From Paraburkholderia solitsugae (lineage in GTDB: Bacteria; Pseudomonadota; Gammaproteobacteria; Burkholderiales; Burkholderiaceae): 64,000 nucleotides of DNA. The stretch is taken from NCBI RefSeq assembly GCF_013177695.1, contig NZ_WOEY01000078.1, positions 1 to 64,000 of the forward strand. Direction: 5' to 3'. Positions 51,881 through 61,000 of this stretch are shown here, piece after piece; position 1 is the first letter of the stretch, and each line of letters opens with the position of its first letter. Position numbers and translations under genes: made by a program. The notes beneath the pieces are model-generated. The model worked only from the letters and a program-made list of their open reading frames with translations, had not been told where the DNA came from and did no database searches.

Positions 51881-52187
51881 GCCTGTCCTCCAGGATTGTT
51901 AAAACGAAATGGCTTGCACGTCGATGACATGCGCGGACCGTCCCAACCACAATTGCCACGTTCTGCATGCAGACATGCCTGCGAGCAGGCTGACTTGCCA
52001 CGCAACCTTGTGGACGGCTCCGCATATCCCCACGTGTTCATGCAGTCCTATCAGTCATTCAATATGTACTATTGGAAACCGATCATTACTTAAGCCCAGA
52101 CAAACCGCTCTTTTCTGGCAATGAAACACCAGCGTCTTACGAACGCTGCGGAGTTAAGCCCACCAGGAGAGTCGGGCAGCCTGGCGC
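51881..52187. promoter_or_regulatory. Promoter region of the sugar-oxidation operon
   Basis: This 307-base gap holds no gene. An AT-rich segment near 52050-52090 probably contains the promoter of the aldo/keto reductase operon. The right end is the 3-prime flank of the ABC permease gene. No clear terminator or named operator is seen. Confidence 0.4.
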
Positions 52188-52985
52188 TCACACAGCTCTC
52201 TGCTTCACAACACTTCGCCGTAAGGAGAACGCACCCAAAACGGCGAGGCTCATCGTTCCAAATAAAACCAGCGTAACAAGTGCGTTGATCTCCGGGGAAA
52301 ACCCGACTCTCATCATCGCCCATAGACGCAGGGGCAGCGTCGGTTCGTCACCGACAAGAAAAAACGTCACAAGCGTCTCATCAAAACTGATTGTGAAGGC
52401 CAGCAATGCGCCCGTCACCATAGCCGACCCCAACTGGGGAACCACGACCAACCTGAATGTCTGGAGATGCGTCGCACCAAGATCGGCTGACGCTTCGATC
52501 TGCGACGTTTCCAGTGCTTCCAGTCTCACCATCACCATACGGTAGATGATCCCGATTACGATCACGATGTGTCCGATCGCAACAGTCACCAATCCCCGAT
52601 CGACCCCAAGCTGACGGAACGCCGTCAATAGAGAGATGCCAGTAATGATCGCGGGCAACACAAATGGCAAGAAAATGACGAACTCAACGTAACTGCGTCC
52701 GCGACGCTGATCGAGTCGCATGTAGTAAGCCAATCCGACCGCCAATATTGTTGCTATCAAAACCGAAGCGGATGCGACTTCAATGGTGTTGCCTAATGCG
52801 CCCAGAATGGTATCGTCGTGAGCAAGGCTGACGTAATGATTGAATGAAAAGCTTCTCCAGTCGGTCGCACCACCCCGTCTGTCGAAAAATGAGAAAACCA
52901 CTACCAGTACGGCGGGCCCATACAGTAGGCCAAATACCAATCCGGCAAAAATCCACAAGGCGGCGATAACTATGCGCTCTTTCAT
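52188..52985 (-). CDS. ABC transporter permease (PotC-like)
   Basis: A 265-residue inner-membrane permease with about six helices. The EAA loop reads LEALETSQIEASADLGATHL QTF in order, followed by FRLVVVPQLGSAMVTGALLA. It resembles PotC-type subunits of spermidine/putrescine-like importers. ATG 52985 is set by the end of the upstream permease gene three bases away. With the PotB-, PotA- and PotD-like genes it forms one complete importer. Its sugar-gene context suggests a substrate other than a polyamine. Confidence 0.88.
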   Translation of the reverse strand: MKERIVIAALWIFAGLVFGLLYGPAVLVVVFSFFDRRGGATDWRSFSFNHYVSLAHDDTILGALGNTIEVASASVLIATILAVGLAYYMRLDQRRGRSYVEFVIFLPFVLPAIITGISLLTAFRQLGVDRGLVTVAIGHIVIVIGIIYRMVMVRLEALETSQIEASADLGATHLQTFRLVVVPQLGSAMVTGALLAFTISFDETLVTFFLVGDEPTLPLRLWAMMRVGFSPEINALVTLVLFGTMSLAVLGAFSLRRSVVKQRAV

Positions 52986-52987
52986 TG

Positions 52988-53908
52988 TCAGGACACCCTT
53001 CCCGATCGCGTGACGACTCGGGCCAAAGAAAGAATGACGGCGATCGCAAACAGAAGCATGACCGCAAGAGCAGCACCGAAGGGCCAATCGAACGCCATGC
53101 CAAATTGACTCCAGATCGCCCTGCCGAAAGTAAACCCCTGGCTGCCGCCAACCATTTGCGGCGTGAGAAAATCCCCAAGTGCCAAAACCATGACAAAGAG
53201 CCCACCTACAATGGATCCGGGAAGACCCATTGGGAACACCACACGCCAGAACGTTTGGCCCGACGACGCACCCAGGTCCGCCGAAGCCTCCAGCAAACTC
53301 GGAGGAATTCTCTCCAGGGAAAGAAAGATCGGCAGTATGGCGAATGGCAGATAAATAACGGACATCGATATCAAAACTGCAGTCTGGTTGAATACAAAAA
53401 TCTTACTCGGCGCATCTATAATTCCCGCCCATATCAATGCACCATTTAATATTCCGTTGAAGCCGAGGATGCTCCGCATCGCGAATATCTTTACGATGTA
53501 GTTCATCGAGAGCGGAATTACACTGAACAGAAGCAGGATGTAGCGAAGCTTCCCGTGTTGCCTCCATATGAGATAGGCAACGACATAGCCACCGACAAGA
53601 CCGAAAATCGCGACAAAACCAGCGAGTTTTATGGTTTCGAAATAGACCCCCCAGTAGCTAACGTCATTGAGGAATTTCTGATAATTTTCCAAAGTCCATT
53701 CGCGACTCAGGTTACCGTCACGAATGGACCAGAAGCTCGATACCAGAAACAGCACCATCGGACAGAGAATCACCACAGTCGGGATCCCATAGACAGCAAG
53801 CTTCGCAATGAGGCCGCTTGCGGTCATCCTGTCGCGCTGGACTGGAGAGTTAACTTTCGCAACGGTCATGGCTTCCATAGCCGGAGACATAGGAGGTTTG
53901 GTACCCAT
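52988..53908 (-). CDS. ABC transporter permease (PotB-like)
   Basis: A 306-residue permease with about six helices and the EAA loop SLLEASADLGASSGQTFWRV. The N-terminal helix follows QRDRMTASGLIAKLAVYGIP. The start is taken as ATG 53908 (MGTKPPM), six bases after the ATPase stop; internal ATGs within 15 codons are also possible. It pairs with the PotC-like protein to form the channel. Confidence 0.87.
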   Translation of the reverse strand: MGTKPPMSPAMEAMTVAKVNSPVQRDRMTASGLIAKLAVYGIPTVVILCPMVLFLVSSFWSIRDGNLSREWTLENYQKFLNDVSYWGVYFETIKLAGFVAIFGLVGGYVVAYLIWRQHGKLRYILLLFSVIPLSMNYIVKIFAMRSILGFNGILNGALIWAGIIDAPSKIFVFNQTAVLISMSVIYLPFAILPIFLSLERIPPSLLEASADLGASSGQTFWRVVFPMGLPGSIVGGLFVMVLALGDFLTPQMVGGSQGFTFGRAIWSQFGMAFDWPFGAALAVMLLFAIAVILSLARVVTRSGRVS

Positions 53909-53913
53909 ATTCT

Positions 53914-54990
53914 TCAGTGCAACAGAGTAATGTCGTCGGGCGAAATTGCCATAGAGAGACGGCCGCCGACGGCCAGGGTCGCGCATTCCACGGTGGGCAG
54001 ACTTGCACGAATCGAGAAATCACCTCCCTGCGGGATGGTAAGTGCCACCTGCGACGTGGCTCCGAAGAAATTCACCGATCGAATCTCAGTCGGAACTGAA
54101 TACTCACGCTCCGACTGACCCGGCCTTAGCCTGATGTGCTCCGGCCGCACAGCGAGCGTTACCTTGGAACCAGTCGAAATTAACAACCTGTCGGGAACAG
54201 AGATACGCCCCAACGGACTCTCAACGACGAGCTGCCCGTCACTCCTGCTGTCCACCGTTCCTGGAATAAGGTTGTTATCCCCAAAGAAACGAGCGACAAA
54301 TTCGCTGTTCGGGCGATGATAAATTTCCCGCGGCGTGCCGATTTGCTCCACCCGACCATGATTCATCACAACGATGCGATCGGCCATCGAGATAGCCTCG
54401 TGCTGGTCATGCGTGATGAAGACGAATGTCGTCTTGATTCGACGCTGAAGGTCCTTCAGGAAGTCCTGCATCGATCGCCTCAGCTCGGCGTCGAGTGCAG
54501 CGAGCGGTTCATCGAGAAGTACGACTTTCGGCTCACAAACGATAGCCCTTGCGAGTGCCACACGTTGCCTTTGCCCACCACTCAACTCGCTAGGAAAGCG
54601 GTGGCCCTTGTCGCCAAGTCCAACAATCGCCAGGACTTCGGCAACCCGGCGCCCAGTTTCAGTTTTTCCCACGCCACGCACGCGCAGCCCGTAACCTACG
54701 TTCTGTGCGACACGCATGTGCGGGAACAGTGCATAGTCCTGAAACACCGTGTTAAACGGCCTTCGGAAGGCGGGCAACTGACTTATATCCTGCCCCTGGA
54801 ACACGATCGATCCACTCGATGGCGCGGTAAAACCACCGATCATCCTGAGAATCGTCGTCTTTCCGGAGCCGGACGGCCCGAGAATCGTGATGAATTCGCC
54901 ATCCTCAAATGCCAGGTCAACGGGTTGAAGTACCTGAACATTGTTGTATTTCTTGCTGACGCCGATCAGCTTCAGACTCGCGTGTGTCAT
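53914..54990 (-). CDS. ABC transporter ATP-binding protein (PotA-like)
   Basis: A 358-residue ATPase: Walker A GPSGSGKT, Q-loop VFQDYALFPH, signature LSGGQRQRVALARA, Walker B VVLLDEP, His-switch ITHDQHEA, and a C-terminal TOBE domain (about 280-355). The start is ATG 54990 (MTHASLK), which has GGAG at normal spacing; the ATG two codons earlier directly abuts that site. It energises the importer and lies 19 bases after the binding-protein gene. Confidence 0.92.
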   Translation of the reverse strand: MTHASLKLIGVSKKYNNVQVLQPVDLAFEDGEFITILGPSGSGKTTILRMIGGFTAPSSGSIVFQGQDISQLPAFRRPFNTVFQDYALFPHMRVAQNVGYGLRVRGVGKTETGRRVAEVLAIVGLGDKGHRFPSELSGGQRQRVALARAIVCEPKVVLLDEPLAALDAELRRSMQDFLKDLQRRIKTTFVFITHDQHEAISMADRIVVMNHGRVEQIGTPREIYHRPNSEFVARFFGDNNLIPGTVDSRSDGQLVVESPLGRISVPDRLLISTGSKVTLAVRPEHIRLRPGQSEREYSVPTEIRSVNFFGATSQVALTIPQGGDFSIRASLPTVECATLAVGGRLSMAISPDDITLLH

Positions 54991-55009
54991 GTTCATCTCC
55001 AGACAAGAT

Positions 55010-56059
55010 TCAGGTAACTGGCGTTGCCTTGATCTCGTTCCACAAGTTGATACGCTTTCCCTGATCTTCGGGCGCCTGCAGGAACACAAGGCGATCGGCG
55101 TATGTGAGACCGATTTTCTCGTTTGCCGCGATGTCAGTGGTATTCCCATAGCCCGTCTTTTCGCTGATGTAACGCCCAATCCGTTTGTCCATCATGAAAT
55201 TTATCCACGCGTGAGCGAGATTTGTATCTCGCGCTCCAGCGCTGACGGTCCAACAATCGATCCAGCCGATTGCACCTTCGTTCGGAATACAAAGCGCCGC
55301 ATCGACGCCTTTCTTCTGCAGCATCTGCACCTGGGGTTCACCCATCGACATCATGAAGTCCACCCCACCTTGGGCCATGATCGATACGCCATCGTCAAAG
55401 CCTGCGTAATAGGTGAGAACGTTCTTTTTCTGCTCGAGCAGTTTCTCCTTGACCGCAGAGAAATCAGCAGCAGTCATATTGAACGGGTCCTTTACGTGCA
55501 ATAGCAGCGCTGTTGTGACAATCGCATTGGTCGCGTCATCCATCGCGATCATCCGTCCGGCATATTTCTTGTCCCAGAAGACCGACCAGCTTGTCGGCGC
55601 TTTAGAAAAAACCTTGCGATCATAAATCAGCGGGATGGAACCCCATGCGAAAGGCGCTGCATAGGTTCCGCCATTGAAGACAATCGACTGGACGCCGGTA
55701 AATGCGGGACTGAGATTCATGCGATTGGGCAGCAGGCCGAGATTCAACGGTTGCAGCAGCTTCTGCTGCACGAGGCGCTTATATGACGACGTCTCAATAG
55801 CGATCACATCGTAGTCGCCACCCTTGGTTGCCAGCATCTTGGCAAAGATTTCGTCAACACTTCCGGTGTAGCTCACCTTCACGCTGACGTTGTGCGCCTT
55901 TTCAAATTCACTCACCCAAACCTGGTCTGCGTAGCCTTCCCACGTCAGAAGACGAAGCTCTTTGGTAGCCGCTCGCGCCGAACCGATTCCCGATGCCATC
56001 CCCGCAGTTGCCGCAAGTGCGATGCCCGCACTCGATGATAAAAATTTACGCCTATCCAT
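55010..56059 (-). CDS. ABC transporter substrate-binding protein (PotD-like), Tat signal
   Basis: A 349-residue periplasmic binding protein. The N-terminus MDRRKFLSSSAGIALAATAG has the twin-arginine RRKFL pattern, so export is likely by Tat. LRLLTWEGYADQVWVSEFEK is the usual start of the PotD/PotF group. It is the first gene of the importer operon. The ligand cannot be read from the sequence, and the polyamine-binding acidic residues could not be confirmed. Confidence 0.88.
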   Translation of the reverse strand: MDRRKFLSSSAGIALAATAGMASGIGSARAATKELRLLTWEGYADQVWVSEFEKAHNVSVKVSYTGSVDEIFAKMLATKGGDYDVIAIETSSYKRLVQQKLLQPLNLGLLPNRMNLSPAFTGVQSIVFNGGTYAAPFAWGSIPLIYDRKVFSKAPTSWSVFWDKKYAGRMIAMDDATNAIVTTALLLHVKDPFNMTAADFSAVKEKLLEQKKNVLTYYAGFDDGVSIMAQGGVDFMMSMGEPQVQMLQKKGVDAALCIPNEGAIGWIDCWTVSAGARDTNLAHAWINFMMDKRIGRYISEKTGYGNTTDIAANEKIGLTYADRLVFLQAPEDQGKRINLWNEIKATPVT

Positions 56060-56382
56060 GTTCGTAATCTCCCGATGTCAGAATTCGTTAATGTCAATTG
56101 CAAATATTTTCATACCCGACCAACAATCCGGACAACATTGGCTTCTCTCTGCTTAACAGAATCGCGCCAGCAAATACCTTTGCAGATTCTGCATAAAAAC
56201 GCTTTCTGAGAAAATAGTTCTGTCGACCTATTTGAAATAATGCTTCACCAATTTTTACAGATCAAGCAAATTATTTCGCATACCTACATATATTCACAAA
56301 TGCCTAGCCTGTCTGTTTGTTACCCATAAGCGAGCAAGCGCCAGGTTGCTTTAACCCAGCCAAGGAGTGACGCAATTACAAG
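56060..56382. promoter_or_regulatory. AT-rich promoter region of the Pot-like importer
   Basis: This gap is markedly AT-rich between 56095 and 56300 and holds the importer promoter. No gene is present. No clear operator palindrome was recognised. Confidence 0.4.
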
Positions 56383-57930
56383 TCAGGTTATCGGTCCGAT
56401 CTGCCAGGGAACAAATTCGTTCTGACCGTACCCATGGACCTCACTCCTGGTCCTCACGCCGGAAGCGACGTCGAGCATCAACCGGAAAATCCGTTCCCCC
56501 ATTTCATCTATAGAGTCACGTCCACTTATGATCGATCCGCAATTAATATCCATGTCTTCTCGCTGCCGATCCCACAGCGCGTCGTTAGTCGCGATCTTTA
56601 ACGACGGAGTGGGTGCACAGCCATAGGCAGAACCACGCCCTGTCGTAAAGCAGATAACATTTGCACCGCCAGCGACCTGCCCCGTTGCAGAAATCGGGTC
56701 ATAGCCGGGCGTATCCATGAACACGAGACCCTTAGCCTTGACACGCTCGGCATACTCATACACCTCAATGAGATTCGAGTTTCCAGCCTTCGCAATTCCA
56801 CCGAGGGACTTTTCCAGCACCGTCGTCAGGCCACCCGCCTTATTGCCCGTGGACGGATTGTTGTTCAACGTCGCGCGGTTGCGGGCGCAGTAATCTTCCC
56901 ACCATCGGATCCGGTCCACGAGTTTCATGCCGACCTCACGCGTCACAGCGCGACGCGTGAGCAAATGCTCGGCGCCATAAATCTCGGGCGTCTCCGAGAG
57001 GATCGCTGTGCCGCCATGGCTGATCAGCCTGTCCACCGCTGCGCCGAGAGCAGGATTCGCGGAAATTCCCGAATATCCGTCAGAGCCACCGCATTGCAGA
57101 CCCACGAGCAGGTTGCTTGCGGGCACGGGGTCGCGCTTTGCCTCGTTGGCTCGCGCGAGCATGGCCTCGACCAGTTCGATACCGCGCGCGATGGTCTTTC
57201 GCGTGCCCCCGCTGTCCTGAATGGTGAACGTCCGGAGGGCGTCGCTTTCTTCAAGGCGCTGCGTTTCGAGCACCTTGCCGATCTGGTTGGTTTCACATCC
57301 GAGTCCGATAATCAGAACGCCGGCGAAATTAGGGTGGGTGGCGTAGCCGGCGATGGTTCGTTGCAGCATCGTGAGCCCTTCGCCCTCGGGATCGACCGCG
57401 CAGCCGATACCGTGCGTCAGTGCAACGACACCGTCGACGTTCGGATAGGGCGCAAGGGCCTCGGGATAAATGTCTCTGCGAAAATGCTCAGCAATGGCTC
57501 GCGCAACGGTGGCCGAACAGTTTACGGAGGTCAATATGCCGATGTAGTTACGAGTTGCTACCCTACCGTCGGGTCGTACGATGCCCTGGAACATGGCTGG
57601 GAGCTCGGCCTTCCTGGTCGGTCGCACCTCGGCACAAAAGGCATAGTCCCGCGTGAAATCGCCCATAGCGAGGTTGTGGACGTGCACGTGCTCACCCTGG
57701 GCTATCGGCCGGCTGGCAAAGCCGATGATCTGCCCGTAACGCCGAACCGGTTGGCCGGATTCAATCGCGTGCGTGGCGACCTTGTGGCCTGGCGGAATCA
57801 ATCCGGAAACCGTGATGCCTTCGGACTGGATAACCGTTCCGCCGACCAGCTGTGTCCGCGCGATGACGACGTCGTCATCCTTGTTCAACCGGATGACCAC
57901 GGCGCCATCAGCGGCGTAATTTGTTTGCAT
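56383..57930 (-). CDS. UxaA-family altronate/galactarate-type dehydratase
   Basis: A 515-residue protein with an N-terminal SAF domain (about residues 10-85; VPPGHKV-like segment IPPGHKVATHAIESGQPVRR) and a large UxaA domain with GLGCETNQIG and LQCGGSDGYSGISANPALGA. This fused layout is that of altronate and galactarate dehydratases, which remove water from a sugar acid with Fe(II) or another metal to give a 2-keto-3-deoxy acid. ATG 57930 (MQTNYAADG) follows AAGGACAG. It may act on the acid made by the lactonase at 48757. Confidence 0.9.
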   Translation of the reverse strand: MQTNYAADGAVVIRLNKDDDVVIARTQLVGGTVIQSEGITVSGLIPPGHKVATHAIESGQPVRRYGQIIGFASRPIAQGEHVHVHNLAMGDFTRDYAFCAEVRPTRKAELPAMFQGIVRPDGRVATRNYIGILTSVNCSATVARAIAEHFRRDIYPEALAPYPNVDGVVALTHGIGCAVDPEGEGLTMLQRTIAGYATHPNFAGVLIIGLGCETNQIGKVLETQRLEESDALRTFTIQDSGGTRKTIARGIELVEAMLARANEAKRDPVPASNLLVGLQCGGSDGYSGISANPALGAAVDRLISHGGTAILSETPEIYGAEHLLTRRAVTREVGMKLVDRIRWWEDYCARNRATLNNNPSTGNKAGGLTTVLEKSLGGIAKAGNSNLIEVYEYAERVKAKGLVFMDTPGYDPISATGQVAGGANVICFTTGRGSAYGCAPTPSLKIATNDALWDRQREDMDINCGSIISGRDSIDEMGERIFRLMLDVASGVRTRSEVHGYGQNEFVPWQIGPIT

Positions 57931-58042
57931 GATTCTGTCCTTGCACGTCATCATCGGCGGCCTGTTCGCCGACGCCATCCAGCGTTACTGCCAGGCGGAC
58001 CGCCAGGTTTCCCGGGCCACCCGCCCGCTTTTGCACGACTGA

Positions 58043-58996
58043 TCAGTCGCTAAACTGCTGCGCGGCTGCTTGCGGCGCACGGACACTAACCCCGTTGATA
58101 TGCCCAAGCGCGTCAAAAAGATGCGGCACATGCTTGTCGCCGTAGCCGAGGTTGGTGGCCAGTACATACGTCTGACGTACGGCTTCCGCGACCACGGCTG
58201 TGGTCTGTGCTGTCGCGGCGAGTTGCGAGTACGACCACATGTCCTTGGCGGCATTGCGCAACGCGAACCGCTGTCCCGAGTCGTCGCCTGTAACAATGAA
58301 AGGCACAATCCGGTCGAAGGTCCTGCTGTGCGCGCCGCTCAGCCGGCAAAGCCTCACAAATTCGTTCAGATCGAGTCCGACCTTGGCAGCCGTGCACATT
58401 GCCTCAGCCAGCACGGTGGCGTTCGCCTGTGCGATGAAGTTGTGAATCAGCTTGGCCTTGTATCCGGAACCGCCTGGGCCGAGGTGGTGGATGGTCTCCG
58501 AATAGGCCTCCATGACTGGTCGGACAATGGCAAGCGCGCATGCATCGCCTCCGACCAGGACGTTGAGCCGGCCCTCTTCTGCCTCTTTGGGCGTACGGTT
58601 AACTGGCGCATCGAGGAACTGCGCGCCTTTTGGCAGGAGTTCGGCGATCGCCTCGTCCGCGAGGATAGGGTCACTCGTGCTCGCATCAACCACGACCAGC
58701 CCCGCATGGGCTCCTTCCAGCACACCGTTGGCGCCCCAAAGGATGTCGCGCACCTGATGGGTCCCCGTCACACAGATCAACACCACGTCGGAGTTGCGAG
58801 CCAGTTCACTGCCAGTGTCCACTTCATACGCGCCCTGCGCGACCAGACCTTCGATCGTGTTGCGGCTGCGATGCCCGACCACCGACAGGGTGAAGCCACG
58901 CTTCAGGATATTTCGGGCAATGGCGCCACCCATCATGCCAAGGCCAATCATCCCCACACGGGGGGAGATTTTTCCGCGAGTGTTGATCTGTTCCAT
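58043..58996 (-). CDS. Beta-hydroxyacid (3-hydroxyisobutyrate-type) dehydrogenase
   Basis: A 317-residue NAD(P)-dependent dehydrogenase. VGMIGLGMMGGAIARNILKR is the N-terminal nucleotide fold, VVDASTSDPILADE the substrate-binding motif and GSGYKAKLIHNFIAQANATV holds the catalytic Lys. It would oxidise a beta-hydroxyacid or reduce a 2-oxo/tartronate semialdehyde-type product. ATG 58996 has AAGGCAGC upstream; a longer frame to 59077 is less likely. It lies in the same strand cluster as the dehydratase. Confidence 0.88.
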   Translation of the reverse strand: MEQINTRGKISPRVGMIGLGMMGGAIARNILKRGFTLSVVGHRSRNTIEGLVAQGAYEVDTGSELARNSDVVLICVTGTHQVRDILWGANGVLEGAHAGLVVVDASTSDPILADEAIAELLPKGAQFLDAPVNRTPKEAEEGRLNVLVGGDACALAIVRPVMEAYSETIHHLGPGGSGYKAKLIHNFIAQANATVLAEAMCTAAKVGLDLNEFVRLCRLSGAHSRTFDRIVPFIVTGDDSGQRFALRNAAKDMWSYSQLAATAQTTAVVAEAVRQTYVLATNLGYGDKHVPHLFDALGHINGVSVRAPQAAAQQFSD

Positions 58997-59213
58997 AAAC
59001 TGCTGCCTTCTTTCGCTCAGTGAATTCTCTTTTGCACGCCGCACTGGATTTGGCGGCACAAAAACTGCGACCAGCAACTGCTCATCGCCTCAAAGCACGT
59101 GGTTGTGTCGGCGCCCCGTTTCAACAACCGGTCCAGGCATGAAGGTGATGTTCGTTTGCAACAGCTAGCCCACAGGTGATCTGCTCGCTTAACGCGGACA
59201 TCGTCGGCGACGG

Positions 59214-60461
59214 TCAGGCCCGGTACGCATCCATGACCTTACGGATGGCGCTACCGATCTGTTCCACGTGCTCACGTCCAAAGCGCTCGTTCCACCAGAT
59301 GCAGACGGTCTCTACGCACGCCTTCTCCGCAACCGGACAGATCGGCTGACTGTAGTCTTCGCCTTTGCGTGCGTTCGGCAGCGTGAACGGAAAACCGGAT
59401 GTTCCAAACGTCAGCGCATCTTTGACCACCGGGTACCGGTAGATCGGAATCCGGCCCGGATAGCCCAGGAAGCAATCGATGCCTTCGGCAACCAGCGCCT
59501 TCACGAAGTCCGACGTGGGGACCGTCAGCTTCGAGGGGTCCACGCGGAACGTGTAGAAGAAAAACGTACCCTTCGTGTCGGGCAGGATCTTCGTGGGATT
59601 CGCACCGCTGCCCGTGAGCAACTCACTCAGGTAGAACGCGGACTGGCGACGTGCCTCGACCATCCCTTCGAGCTTGCGGAGCTGCGCGATGCCCACTGCC
59701 GCCTGCAGCTCGGTCATGTGATAATTCGGCGCGAGGAACTGGTGATCGCGGCCGCCCTTCGAGCGTGGCCAGCCCTTGTCGGAACACTGGCGCAGTTCGC
59801 GGCCGAAACGCTCGTCTTCGTTTGCGATCACCATCCCGCCATCGCCTGTCGTCATGTGCTTCGACTGCTGGAAGCTGAAGCAGCCCAGGTGACCGAGCGT
59901 GCCGCAAAGGTGGCCCTTGTACGTCGCCAGGTGGGCCTGCGCGCAGTCCTCGATCACAAACAGGTTGTGCCTTTTGGCAACCGCCATGATCGCGTCCATG
60001 TCTGCGGGATTGCCATAAATATGCGTCACGATGATCGCTTTCGTGCGCGGAGTGATCGCCGCCTCGAGCTTCGCCGGGTCCATGTTCTGGGTCTCCGGAT
60101 CCACGTCGACGAACACCGGTATGGCCAACTGGGCGAGGACCGGAATGATGGAGCCCATATCCGTGATCGGGGTGACAATGATTTCGTCGCCCGGCTCCGG
60201 ATTCAGGTACGTCACCGCGGTATGTAGCGCCGCTGTGCCGCTGCTCACCGAGACCGCCTGCTTCGCGCCGAACAGTTCCGCGAAGTTACGTTCGAACTCC
60301 TTGGTCTTTTCGCCCGACAGGAACGACAGCGAACCGGAGTTAATTACTTCCGTGAGCTGTTCGATCTCCTCCGCGCCCAGGGAACGCCCCGACGCGTTGC
60401 GGAAAGTCGGAAGAGCACCGGCAATGGCCTTCGGTCCGCCATTAAGCGCCAATTCTTTCAT
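59214..60461 (-). CDS. DegT/DnrJ/EryC1/StrS-family aminotransferase
   Basis: A 415-residue PLP-dependent sugar aminotransferase. The PLP lysine is in CFSFQQSKHMTTGDGGMVI, with VSVSSGTAALHTAVTYLNPE and VIEDCAQAHLATYKG as cofactor-binding segments. Such enzymes aminate keto sugars or cyclitols. ATG 60461 is chosen because GGAG is then at proper spacing; a GTG two codons earlier abuts the site. An aminotransferase of this class in a sugar-acid degradation cluster hints at an amino-sugar or aminocyclitol substrate. Confidence 0.9.
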   Translation of the reverse strand: MKELALNGGPKAIAGALPTFRNASGRSLGAEEIEQLTEVINSGSLSFLSGEKTKEFERNFAELFGAKQAVSVSSGTAALHTAVTYLNPEPGDEIIVTPITDMGSIIPVLAQLAIPVFVDVDPETQNMDPAKLEAAITPRTKAIIVTHIYGNPADMDAIMAVAKRHNLFVIEDCAQAHLATYKGHLCGTLGHLGCFSFQQSKHMTTGDGGMVIANEDERFGRELRQCSDKGWPRSKGGRDHQFLAPNYHMTELQAAVGIAQLRKLEGMVEARRQSAFYLSELLTGSGANPTKILPDTKGTFFFYTFRVDPSKLTVPTSDFVKALVAEGIDCFLGYPGRIPIYRYPVVKDALTFGTSGFPFTLPNARKGEDYSQPICPVAEKACVETVCIWWNERFGREHVEQIGSAIRKVMDAYRA

Positions 60462-60502
60462 TTGCACTCCTAATCTGCAATGTTGTTAAAATTTGACAAA
60501 CT

Positions 60503-60534
60503 GGCCCGCCACGCCCCTAAGGAGGCGGCGGGCC
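60503..60534 (-). terminator. GC-rich hairpin between two minus-strand genes
   Basis: GGCCCGCC and GGCGGGCC pair as the outer 8 bp of a hairpin upstream of the DegT gene. It follows the small gene ending at 60624. It lacks a T-tract, so it may be a weak terminator. Confidence 0.5.
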
Positions 60535-60623
60535 TCTAGTGTGGCGAATTCGAAATTCGTTGAATTATCCGTTTTCTGCATTTTGTCTATTCACCGCTAC
60601 CGGGTAGCCCATTACACCGCGCT

Positions 60624-60860
60624 CTAGTAAGCGCGCATCGCTAAGCGTTCGGTCTCAGGCGGGAACACGCACCATGTACCGTCGTCGTGCCGGAAAAAGA
60701 AGATTCCAACCGAGCCTGCAGGTCGCAGTACCTCGACACGTACATAGCGTCTCTGATTCGAGCGCGTGCGACTGAATTGGGTTACCCGAACCGGTGTCGC
60801 AGGGGTTGGCACAAGCCACTTCTCGACCAGCAGACGCAATGACCTTTCTGCGATATTCAT
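60624..60860 (-). CDS. Small conserved hypothetical protein, paralogue of 1134-1382
   Basis: A 78-residue basic protein beginning MNIAERSLRLLVEKWLVPTP, preceded by GAAGGAGGCGAAG, which fixes the start at 60860. It shares LVEKW, VRVxxFSRT, RRYVRxxxxRP, FFRHDDGxW and VFP in order with the protein at 1134-1382, so the family is real. The function is unknown. It is isolated between the GntR regulator and the DegT aminotransferase. Confidence 0.65.
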   Translation of the reverse strand: MNIAERSLRLLVEKWLVPTPATPVRVTQFSRTRSNQRRYVRVEVLRPAGSVGIFFFRHDDGTWCVFPPETERLAMRAY

Positions 60861-60964
60861 CTTCGCCTCCTTCAATGCCAATCCCGTTGATTCGGCACCA
60901 GCGCTGTTGCATTCGCCCTTGCACCGCTTCCGCCTCAGGGAGTCCGTTTTCTCGCGTGACGCGA

Positions 60965-61000
60965 ACCTTGAGGTGCGGCAGGTCCATACATGATGTCTAG
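60965..61000. repeat. Exact 36-bp repeat, copy 2
   Basis: Identical to 38750-38785 and, like it, contains the TAG stop codon of a minus-strand gene, here the GntR regulator. The flanks of the two copies are otherwise unrelated. Confidence 0.9.

Noticed and set aside
52188..56059. Dedicated spermidine/putrescine importer
   Set aside because: The Pot-like family also carries other small substrates. The sugar-acid context and unconfirmed binding residues do not justify naming polyamines.
60655..60987. 110-residue minus-strand frame starting MDLPHLKV
   Set aside because: It begins inside the 36-bp repeat and overlaps the better supported small gene at 60624-60860 in another frame.
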